DNA of 13,354 nucleotides, from contig CALCEB010000251.1 of the NCBI GenBank assembly GCA_937900045.1, positions 1 through 13,354 on the forward strand. Direction: 5' to 3'. A program made the position numbers and the translations under genes. The DNA comes from an uncultured Acidobacteriota bacterium (GTDB lineage: Bacteria; Acidobacteriota; Terriglobia; UBA7540). Below, piece after piece: positions 7,719-13,354 of this stretch (positions are counted from its first letter, which is position 1; each line of letters begins with the position of its first letter). Under the pieces are notes generated by a model. It saw only the letters and a list, made by a program, of their open reading frames with translations, had not been told where the DNA came from and made no database searches.

Positions 7719-7724
7719 ATTATA
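7719..7724 (-). promoter_or_regulatory. Perfect TATAAT -10 box upstream of the NtrC-type regulator
   Basis: The minus strand reads TATAAT at 7724-7719, placing a transcription start near 7712 and a leader of about 27 nt before the TTG start at 7685, with the AGGAG ribosome binding site in between. No good -35 box is present at 16-18 bp and there is no TG extension, so an activator may be needed. Confidence 0.45.
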
Positions 7725-7819
7725 CCGGGATTCATGAGCCAGATGGAGAACCAACACGCTTGTGGAGTAGTCCCGAAGCAGAATTCCGGCGCGGAAAGCT
7801 AACCTGGATTATTCGTCAT

Positions 7820-7845
7820 CTTGCCGTCAAGACGGTCAGGGCAAG
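7820..7845. repeat. Short nested inverted repeat
   Basis: CTTGCC (7820-7825) and GGCAAG (7840-7845) are perfect inverted arms, and directly inside the left arm CCGTC and GACGG form a second 5-bp stem with a 2-nt loop. No T-run follows on either strand. It could be a remnant of a dispersed repeat or a protein-binding site; function unknown. Confidence 0.3.
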
Positions 7846-8098
7846 ACTTGGACTCTGCCAAAGTGGAACTTTCAAGCATTCTTCTGCTTCGATCCTCAAG
7901 CCGCTCGTCCCAACTCGACGCTCGGGGCACTGCCCTGCGGGCGGGAGGATGCACGAGACACCCCTTCAATAAAGGAACGTCACTATATGTTGAAAATCCC
8001 AATAGATCAAGGGCGGGGAGAAACCGGCGGGAATTTCAAACAAGAAGCGACCCTCAGCGTCAGGCTTAAGGTCAAAAAAGCCAGCCACAATCACCCAT

Positions 8099-10477
8099 TC
8101 AGGCGGGCTTGTTCACGGTATTCAACACGCTGTCTGCGCCGGGCTGGACGCCATCCAGAACTTCCCGGACGCGCCGGGCAAGCTGGTCAGCATTAAATGG
8201 TTTCTGGATGAAGGCCGCATCGGGGTCCAAGGAGATCAGATCACCGGGCGACGTTCCGGCATAACCCGACATGAATAGCACCCTGATTTCCGAATGTTTT
8301 CCAGTCATTTGTTTTGCCAGGTCCTGACCACTCAAATGGGGCATCACAACATCTGTGAGAAGCAAGCCAATCGTTCCAGGATGTTTTTCGGCAAGGGCCA
8401 GCGCTTCCTTCCCGCTCTTCGCCTCCAACACCACGTAACCCTTAGCGCGAAGCAGCCTGCTTGTGAGCTGCCGGACAGACGGATTGTCCTCAACCAGCAG
8501 AACCGTCTCCGTGCCGTGACGAGGTGTACCCTGAACCTCGGGAACCCTGGCAGGCTCCGGAATCTCGTCCACTCTTGGCAGGTAAATCTTGAATGTGGTT
8601 CCCTGCCCGGGTTCGCTATACACCCAGATATAGCCCCCGCTCTGCTTGACAATGCCGTAAACCGTGGCCAAGCCAAGCCCGGTGCCCTTGCCTTTTTCCT
8701 TGGTGGTGAAGAACGGGTCAAAGGCCCGGGCGCGCGTGGCTGCGTCCATTCCGAAGCCCGTGTCGCTGACCGTTAGCAACGTGTAGGGGCCCGGCGTAAC
8801 CTTCACCGGATCGATGGCAAAGTTGTCTTCCACCTGAATGTTCGAGGTCTCAATGATCAGTCTGCCTCCATGTGGCATTGCATCCCGGGCGTTAACCGCA
8901 AGATTCATGAGGACCTGTTCAAGTTGTGTCGGATCGGCCTTGACGCGGCCGAGCGGAGAAGCCGGAATGGTGACCAGTTCAATGTCGTCGCCGATCAAAC
9001 GGCGAAGCAGCCGGCCCATTTCAAAAACCACTTGGTTGAGGTCGAGAAGCTGCGGGGAGAGCACTTGCTGGCGGCTGAAGGCAAGCAACTGCCTGGTGAG
9101 CAGCGCCGCGCGCTCGCCAGCCTTCTTGATTTCCTGGATGGCCCGCCGGTTATCACTCTCAACCGGCAGTTTTTCCAACACGATATCGCTGTAGCCGATG
9201 ATAGCAGTCAGCAAATTGTTGAAATCATGGGCAACGCCCCCCGCCAGCCGCCCCACGGCTTCCATCTTCTGCGATTGGTAGAACTGCTCCTGGAGCCGCT
9301 TGCGCTCAGTAATGTCGCGATAATTTACCACCAAGGCACGAACGCTCGGTTCGCGCAACAGATTCTTGCCCAAAGCTTCCAGCCATCGCCACGTCCCATC
9401 CTTATGCCGGTAGCGTACCTGAATTGTAACGATCTCGTCAGGCTCATCAAGAAGCCTTTGAAAAGCGGCCTTGGTCGGGGCCATATCATCCGGGTGCATC
9501 AGCTCGAACACATCCTTGCCCAGCCGCTCCTTCACGTCATAACCCAGAATAGGGCTGATCGAGTGGCTGGAAAACAGCACTCTTCCATGGGGATCAATTA
9601 ACGAAATAGCGTCCGAACTGTTTTCGATCAGCTCGCGAAACCGCTTCTCGCTGCGGCGTAAAGCTTCTTCCGCATCTTTGCGGTCTGTGATGTCAATCAG
9701 TGTTCCTTCAACGGCGTGCGGTGATCCATCCTCGTTCTCAATCAAGCTGGCATTGATGAGCGCCCACAGCGGGCGTCCATCTTTCTTGCGGAGCTTCACC
9801 TCAAGATTGGTCAGGGTCTTGAACTCACGAACGCGTAGAATTAGATGCCTGAGTTCCTCGGGGGCTGATGAAATCTCCCACAGCGGATGTTTCTTGACCT
9901 CCTCCGGAGATGTGTATCCAAACATAAGGGCTCCGGCCTCATTGAGGTCGAGGATGCGGCCATCTAGTGTGATGCTGTACACACCCGCCAGATTCCTCTC
10001 AAAAAGGAGCCGGTACCGCCTCTCCGAGGCGCGTAGCGCCTGAACGGCGCGGTTATGGTCATCGCGCAGAACCTTCTGGAGAAGTGCACCGTGGACGGCA
10101 GCGGGAAGGCGTGGCAGACCGCCCTTCAGCACATAATCAGCAGCGCCATCCTGGATGCACTCCACCGCCGATGAATCCTCCAGCGTCCCCGTGACGAGGA
10201 TAAAGGGAATGTCCAGCCCACTGGCTTTCAACCGCGTCAAGGCATCCCGGCCGGTCCCTTCTCTCAAATTGTGGTCACAGAGAACAACGTCGAAGGTTCG
10301 GGTACGAATCGCTTCCTCAAATTCAGCGGGAGAGCCCACCTGGTCCGCCTCGACTGAGTATCCAGCGTGTTCAAGCTCACGGATGCAGAGCTCCGCATCC
10401 GCCGGGTTGTCTTCGGCAATCAGCACCCGTAGCAATTTTTCGGGTCCGGAGCCGGCTGGAGTCTTTGAGCTACTCAT
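8099..10477 (-). CDS. Soluble hybrid histidine kinase (REC-PAS-PAS-HisKA-HATPase-REC)
   Basis: This 792-residue phosphorelay protein has no transmembrane segment and should act in the cytoplasm. An N-terminal receiver (about 15-135) has Glu22-Asp23, phosphoacceptor Asp68 (VLCDHN), Thr96 and Lys118. Two PAS domains follow at about 150-268 and 275-392, each ending in a DIT-(D/E)-RK linker typical of PAS-PAC modules. The transmitter has GGVAHDFNNLL with His417, N-box VLMNLAVNARDAM (Asn529), G1 SDTGFGM (Asp572), F-box FDPFFTTK and G2 GKGTGLGL around 597-602. The C-terminal receiver (about 657-775) has Glu663-Asp664, Asp709 (LLTDVVMP), Ser737 and Lys759. All phosphotransfer residues appear intact. 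The start at 10477 has GAAGGA at 10492-10487 with a 9-nt spacer. The N-terminal receiver suggests it takes input from another kinase. Confidence 0.95.
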   Translation of the reverse strand: MSSSKTPAGSGPEKLLRVLIAEDNPADAELCIRELEHAGYSVEADQVGSPAEFEEAIRTRTFDVVLCDHNLREGTGRDALTRLKASGLDIPFILVTGTLEDSSAVECIQDGAADYVLKGGLPRLPAAVHGALLQKVLRDDHNRAVQALRASERRYRLLFERNLAGVYSITLDGRILDLNEAGALMFGYTSPEEVKKHPLWEISSAPEELRHLILRVREFKTLTNLEVKLRKKDGRPLWALINASLIENEDGSPHAVEGTLIDITDRKDAEEALRRSEKRFRELIENSSDAISLIDPHGRVLFSSHSISPILGYDVKERLGKDVFELMHPDDMAPTKAAFQRLLDEPDEIVTIQVRYRHKDGTWRWLEALGKNLLREPSVRALVVNYRDITERKRLQEQFYQSQKMEAVGRLAGGVAHDFNNLLTAIIGYSDIVLEKLPVESDNRRAIQEIKKAGERAALLTRQLLAFSRQQVLSPQLLDLNQVVFEMGRLLRRLIGDDIELVTIPASPLGRVKADPTQLEQVLMNLAVNARDAMPHGGRLIIETSNIQVEDNFAIDPVKVTPGPYTLLTVSDTGFGMDAATRARAFDPFFTTKEKGKGTGLGLATVYGIVKQSGGYIWVYSEPGQGTTFKIYLPRVDEIPEPARVPEVQGTPRHGTETVLLVEDNPSVRQLTSRLLRAKGYVVLEAKSGKEALALAEKHPGTIGLLLTDVVMPHLSGQDLAKQMTGKHSEIRVLFMSGYAGTSPGDLISLDPDAAFIQKPFNADQLARRVREVLDGVQPGADSVLNTVNKPA

Positions 10478-10504
10478 AGGAATGATTCCTTCTTGAAGAC
10501 TATA

Positions 10505-10533
10505 AAGCTATCGCAGCATCGGGAGTTTGTCAA
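10505..10533 (-). promoter_or_regulatory. Candidate sigma70 promoter for the hybrid kinase
   Basis: On the minus strand a perfect -35 box TTGACA (10533-10528) is followed after 17 bp by TAGCTT (10510-10505), a 3-of-6 -10 match. The start would fall near 10498, about 20 nt before the ATG and just upstream of its ribosome binding site. A better -10 sequence, TATAGT, lies 6 bp further on but at 23 bp spacing. Confidence 0.4.
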
Positions 10534-10574
10534 TGTACTATTATCGTGTCTATAGATATCTCACCAAGAAAAGT

Positions 10575-10640
10575 TTGTAGCGGCGATCTGCGACAGCCGT
10601 CAGGAAACATCACCTCGACGCTTACTGAGCGCCGCTACAA
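10575..10640. repeat. 66-bp imperfect hairpin with perfect 11-bp ends
   Basis: TTGTAGCGGCG (10575-10585) and CGCCGCTACAA (10630-10640) are exact inverse complements. Inside, on the minus strand, AGC-GTC-AGG and CCT-GAC-GCT segments can pair with single-G bulges around a TGATGTTT loop, so the whole unit folds as one long hairpin. It sits 11 bp from the stop of the CPD-repeat protein gene. On the minus strand the hairpin is followed by ACTTTTC, so it might help end transcription of that gene. The layout resembles REP-like or MITE-like dispersed palindromes; the window shows only one copy. Confidence 0.6.
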
Positions 10641-10650
10641 TTGGTCAACT

Positions 10651-12366
10651 CTATTCAGAGCCGCTGGAAAGAGGGGGCAGCAAGTGAAGCTGTAGGTTGC
10701 GAATCTGGCCGCCCATCAGAGTGACGGACAGTCCGTCATCCCGATGTTGCTCGATGAAAGAAGGATCCTCAAAGGCTGCTCCTTGCGGAGAGGGCCAAGC
10801 AAACACCAGGTAGTCACCGGCCGGCAACCCCACAATTCCGAACTGGCCCTGGTTATCCGTAAAAGCGGTGCGGTAAAAGCCTTGATTCAGCGCAGATGGT
10901 GTCTCGGGAACAACGACGACATAGGCTTTGACCGCCGACTTCTGATTGTCGTCAACCACCATGCCGGTCACCTGCGCTCCATCCATGCCAATCGTGATTT
11001 CGAGCCCGACCGATGCTGCTTCACGTGTGATATCAATCCGGCTTGGAGGATAGGGATCCCCTCCGAGTTTAACGGATTTAACGTAGCAGTTCCTACAGCC
11101 GGAAACACTGACCGAGGCCGGACCTTCAGAAATGTTTTTGAAGGTAAATGTTCCGCCCGGACTGACCTCCTCGAATTGGTCACTCCAAGCTTGGGGAAGC
11201 TTAGTGGATAAAACCATCCTCAGATCACTTGCTTTGACCGCGGGATTACCGTTTACCGTGACTTTTCCGGGCAAATCGAAATTTGGGCCGAGGATTAACC
11301 GCAGGCCGTTAACGTCCGATTCGCCTATCGTCACTGCGACCCGTCCGCTATAGGTTTTGTGTTTTGCCGTTGTACTAGCGATCAAGGCGTAAGAACCCGG
11401 CAGGATTCCGTGAATCACAAATGAACTTTGCTTGAAGCTCAAGCGTCTCCGGTGAAGATCGTAATCGGGGGCATCAGGATTCTGAGGGACTATCGAAATT
11501 TCGACGGCGTTACGCCGCGCCTTAGGAAGGCCTGCTTTGCCGATCTCTCCCTTGATGGAATATGCGAAAACGGGATGAAGGTGAAAATCAAAGGGGCCAC
11601 GATCGTCTCCCGCCCGCAGATTGACAATACCAGCGCCCCGGAACTCCACGGTTCCAGGGTAGAAGAAGGGTACGTAGGCAACGTCGTCACCCCTTTCCCG
11701 GTCCTTGGGAGAGCTTTCCTTCTGCCTTGTGGGGTTGTTATGAGCTATGACAAAAAGCAAGTAGTTGTCCGGCGCGAGACCATCGATTTTGTAATCGCCC
11801 TGATCGTTGGTTTCACCGCTGCGCGACGGCTCAAAATGTAAGCGCCCGCCCCGCCAATGTTCCCGCACCGCTTCTACCCTCACTCCCTGGAAAGGATCGC
11901 CATTTTCATCGTAAACGTGGCCTTCGATCTGAGCCGCCGGAAGCAAGCGGATTACGAGGTTCGAGAAGGCGGAGGAAGTTGAAACCGAAAAAACCTGCCA
12001 CACGAGGGATGGGAGATTTTCACCATAGTAGGTGTTAACAAAGCCTTTCCGCTCGATCAGGATGTGATACTGCCCTGCGGCAACGGAGCCAATACAAAAG
12101 CGCCCTGCCCCATCGGTAATTGCGCTGCGTTGGTGGATCGACCACTGAGCGGTAACCTGAGCTCCCGCAATCGGGTCGCCGCTGGCCGCGGACACAACCT
12201 CACCCTCGAACACACAGGGTTGATCCGCAGCAGAGGACTGAGCGGCAAGCAAGGCCGGAGAGAGGACCATTGCGAGAGCGGTCGTGAGGACAACGGCAGT
12301 GGCGCAGTTGGCTCGCTGGGGCTTGAAGCGACGATCGAGATGCGAAGATTCTACGGTCAGGTCCAT
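10651..12366 (-). CDS. Secreted protein with carboxypeptidase-regulatory-like (CPD) repeats
   Basis: With the start chosen here the protein has 571 residues. An N-terminal signal-type region has basic residues (DRRFKPQR) and a hydrophobic stretch at about 20-43 ending in Ala-Ala, so export is likely. The rest is beta-rich. Clear CPD-like modules lie at about 52-115 (FEGEVVSAASGDPIAGAQV ... TDGAGRFCIGSVAAGQY), 147-210 (IEGHVYDENGDPFQGVRV ... NDQGDYKIDGLAPDNY) and 466-525 (VTGMVVDDNQ ... TDNQGQFGIVGLPAGDY), with more divergent sandwich segments between. No peptidase catalytic domain, TonB box or outer membrane barrel is present. In acidobacteria such proteins are numerous and mostly uncharacterised; surface binding or structural roles are guesses. 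The frame is open upstream to 12597, but the ATG at 12366 is preferred because GAGGA lies 8 nt upstream (12379-12375) and the signal peptide then sits near the N-terminus. ATG at 12414 is a weaker alternative. Confidence 0.85.
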   Translation of the reverse strand: MDLTVESSHLDRRFKPQRANCATAVVLTTALAMVLSPALLAAQSSAADQPCVFEGEVVSAASGDPIAGAQVTAQWSIHQRSAITDGAGRFCIGSVAAGQYHILIERKGFVNTYYGENLPSLVWQVFSVSTSSAFSNLVIRLLPAAQIEGHVYDENGDPFQGVRVEAVREHWRGGRLHFEPSRSGETNDQGDYKIDGLAPDNYLLFVIAHNNPTRQKESSPKDRERGDDVAYVPFFYPGTVEFRGAGIVNLRAGDDRGPFDFHLHPVFAYSIKGEIGKAGLPKARRNAVEISIVPQNPDAPDYDLHRRRLSFKQSSFVIHGILPGSYALIASTTAKHKTYSGRVAVTIGESDVNGLRLILGPNFDLPGKVTVNGNPAVKASDLRMVLSTKLPQAWSDQFEEVSPGGTFTFKNISEGPASVSVSGCRNCYVKSVKLGGDPYPPSRIDITREAASVGLEITIGMDGAQVTGMVVDDNQKSAVKAYVVVVPETPSALNQGFYRTAFTDNQGQFGIVGLPAGDYLVFAWPSPQGAAFEDPSFIEQHRDDGLSVTLMGGQIRNLQLHLLPPLSSGSE

Positions 12367-12845
12367 CCTACCGGTCCTCACTGCTAACTCTAGCTTCGTT
12401 CCCTCAAATTGCATCGAATGGATTCCAGGATTATCTCGCGGGGCTCGTCGGCTTCGAGCCAGGATGCATTTTAGCCCTGCGGCGGGGCCGGCGGTGAAGA
12501 AAGACCTTTGTATGAGAAATATACGCCATATACGGAGGAAATGAGGGCGGTTATCGGGCTGTGCCTGCACTCCTGAGCCGCAGATTGCATTCGCCACGCA
12601 AGTCCGGAAGACGAGGACGCGGAATTAGAGACCACCTGTCCAGTAACCCCGGCGCGGGGGACACGCCGCGTCACGGGCCGCAACGAGCCTTGACCGTGGG
12701 GTAGTGGCAAAATGATCGTTTCAGGTTCTCCTTCAGAAAGTGGAGTCATGCCCCTGCCAGTGCGTGCCGCCATAAGGCGGGCAGGTACGAAGGTTTGCAT
12801 GACCGCAGGTGATCTTCAATTTGCTCGAACCATAAATATGTCGTT
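12367..12845. other. 479-bp divergent intergenic region between the CPD gene and the TA remnant
   Basis: This lies between the leftward CPD gene and the rightward antitoxin remnant and should hold promoters for both, though none matches well. An AT-rich patch at about 12508-12540 contains repeated TATA-type words on both strands and is the likeliest promoter zone for the CPD gene. Two small GC hairpins without T-runs occur at 12647-12659 (CCCCG-GCG-CGGGG) and 12767-12780 (CCGCC-ATAA-GGCGG). A minus-strand open frame of about 109 codons (12800-12471) and a plus-strand frame of 45 codons ending at the antitoxin start have no recognisable features. Confidence 0.5.
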
Positions 12846-12848
12846 ATG
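12831..12848. promoter_or_regulatory. Inverted repeat over the antitoxin start, possible operator
   Basis: CATAA (12831-12835) and TTATG (12844-12848) form a perfect 5-bp inverted repeat with an 8-bp spacer, and the right arm includes the antitoxin ATG. VapB antitoxins usually repress their own promoter by binding such palindromes, so this could be the old operator. There is no Shine-Dalgarno before the ATG, which would fit a leaderless or poorly translated gene. Arms of 5 bp can arise by chance. Confidence 0.3.
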
Positions 12849-13075
12849 AGAACCACCGTGGACATTCCCGATCCGATCTACCGGCGCCTCAAGGCAGAGG
12901 CAGCCATGCAGGGCTGTTCCGTGAAAGAGCTGGTTCTGCGCGGGGTGAAAGCGGAGCTCGGAGGCCGGAAGAGCGCTCACAGAGCAAGGTGATTGCCCTG
13001 CCGATTATCGACTCGAAAAGGCCCGGCTGGTTGCACCTGACCAACCAGCAGATCAATAAAGTCCTATTTCCCTGA
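12846..13075 (+). pseudogene. vapB: Frameshifted VapB-type antitoxin
   Basis: The first frame encodes MRTTVDIPDPIYRRLKAEAA and continues to residue 48 before TGA at 12990-12992. The opening (beta strand RTTVDIPD followed by two helices, SVKELVLRGVKAEL) is the ribbon-helix-helix DNA-binding fold of VapB antitoxins. One base back, from 12989, a second frame continues VIALPIIDSKRPGWLHLTNQ and ends INKVLFP at 13073-13075, which is the expected toxin-neutralising tail ending in (E/K)VLFP. Together they make about 76 residues, normal for the family, so a single-base deletion (or equivalent) near 12970-12989 has split the gene. The frameshifted product would keep DNA binding but lose the toxin-binding part. 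A sequencing error is the alternative, but the neighbouring toxin is damaged too. Confidence 0.8.
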
Positions 13076-13186
13076 CATCAACGTGTGGCTGGCGCTCGCC
13101 TATCGAGGCCACCAGCATCACGCGACTGCGGCCGCTTGGTTCGAGCGTGTGGAAGCGGAACAAGCGGTCTTCTGCCGCGCCACAGG
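13056..13186 (+). pseudogene. vapC: Truncated VapC-type PIN-domain toxin without a start codon
   Basis: In the frame overlapping the antitoxin tail, 43 codons read IKSYFPDINVWLALAYRGHQ and then HHATAAAWFERVEAEQAVFCRAT. This is the N-terminal part of a VapC PIN-domain ribonuclease, with the first metal-binding acid at Asp7 (PDINV) and the histidine-rich HQHHA-AWFE helix seen in this subgroup. The codon at the expected start (13056-13058) is ATA instead of ATG or GTG. After about 13184 the similarity stops: the expected continuation (Thr-Gln-(Leu/Ala)-Gly-Phe-LRLLT type) is absent and the frame soon ends. Full-length members are about 130-145 residues, so roughly two thirds, including the remaining catalytic acids, is missing. 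The fragment cannot be an active toxin. Confidence 0.78.
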
Positions 13187-13354
13187 TTGCATTCATGCAC
13201 GATTTGGATGTTTTCACAACGCTAGGACCCGCATTTCTATTGGGGATTTTTGATGCCTGGCCCGGTTTTGTCCCTCGAGCGGACCGGGCGCAGTGGGTTG
13301 TAGCGCAGCGCGGCGGTGCCGCAACCAAAATAAGGTAAAGAGACGCCACCTCGC
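13187..13354. other. Sequence beyond the toxin breakpoint, nothing recognised
   Basis: The final 168 bp follow directly on the VapC breakpoint and do not encode the rest of the toxin in any frame I can read. Open frames of about 60-100 codons exist on both strands (plus 13147-13338, minus 13349-13053) but show no domain or repeat pattern. No terminal inverted repeat or target duplication can be identified because the other side lies outside the window. Confidence 0.4.

Larger units (their letters stand above)
7686..8098. other. 413-bp intergenic region between the two signalling units
   Basis: No gene is recognised here; short open frames on both strands (up to about 89 codons) have no family features. 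The left end carries the likely promoter of the NtrC-type regulator. At 7820-7845 there is a nested inverted repeat: CTTGCC/GGCAAG arms enclose CCGTC-AA-GACGG. On the minus strand a T6 run at about 8079-8074 follows the hybrid kinase stop, but no stem directly precedes it, so a terminator is not called. Confidence 0.55.

Noticed and set aside
8060..8098. T6 run after the hybrid kinase stop as an intrinsic terminator
   Set aside because: No inverted repeat precedes the T-run, so it lacks the required stem.
8870..9601. 243-codon plus-strand frame opposite the hybrid kinase (also similar long frames at 677-1288 and 5431-5952)
   Set aside because: Antisense shadows of well-identified genes in GC-rich DNA; no domains and no ribosome binding sites.
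10549..10561. Overlapping 8-bp palindromes TCTATAGA and AGATATCT upstream of the hybrid kinase
   Set aside because: Short AT-rich palindromes are common by chance and nothing ties them to a regulator; noted only as a possible operator.
12471..12800. 109-codon minus-strand frame upstream of the CPD gene
   Set aside because: Low-complexity Ser/Pro/Arg-rich composition, no family resemblance, and it overlaps the frame upstream of the CPD gene; not supported as a gene.

Overview
The window looks like chromosomal DNA from an acidobacterium (Acidobacteriota). This is inferred from the moderately high GC, a large secreted protein built from carboxypeptidase-regulatory-like (CPD) beta-sandwich repeats (a family strongly expanded in that phylum), and the mix of NtrC-type and multi-PAS hybrid sensor systems. 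No rRNA, tRNA or taxon-specific marker is present, so the assignment is tentative. Every intact gene is on the minus strand; the only plus-strand coding sequence is a decayed toxin-antitoxin pair at the right end.

Positions 1-4302 hold an aromatic amino acid operon read leftwards: trpC, trpF, trpB, trpA, a monofunctional AroQ-type chorismate mutase, and the first codons of a further gene leaving the left edge (possibly DAHP synthase). trpB, trpA, the mutase and the edge gene are tightly packed (3-bp gap, 4-bp overlap, 6-bp gap). trpC/trpF and trpF/trpB are separated by 158 and 125 bp. trpE, trpG and trpD are absent, so the anthranilate branch must be encoded elsewhere. A sigma70-like promoter lies about 190 bp upstream of trpC.

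Positions 4499-10533 hold two signalling units. The first is an overlapping pair: an NtrC-type sigma54 activator (TTG start, clear ribosome binding site, perfect TATAAT box upstream) followed by its probable partner, a membrane histidine kinase with an extracytoplasmic sensor region, HAMP and PAS. The second is a soluble hybrid kinase (REC-PAS-PAS-HisKA-HATPase-REC) with its own TTGACA promoter. They are separated by 413 bp in which no gene was recognised.

Positions 10575-10640 contain a 66-bp imperfect hairpin with perfect 11-bp ends, between the CPD-repeat protein gene and the hybrid kinase. It may be a dispersed palindromic repeat and could also end transcription of the CPD gene.

Positions 12846-13186 carry a VapB/VapC-type toxin-antitoxin module that appears dead three times over. 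The antitoxin is frameshifted, the toxin start codon reads ATA where ATG is expected, and the toxin is cut off after about 43 codons, followed by unrelated sequence. I found no convincing new system; the decayed TA locus and the hairpin element are the most distinctive parts.
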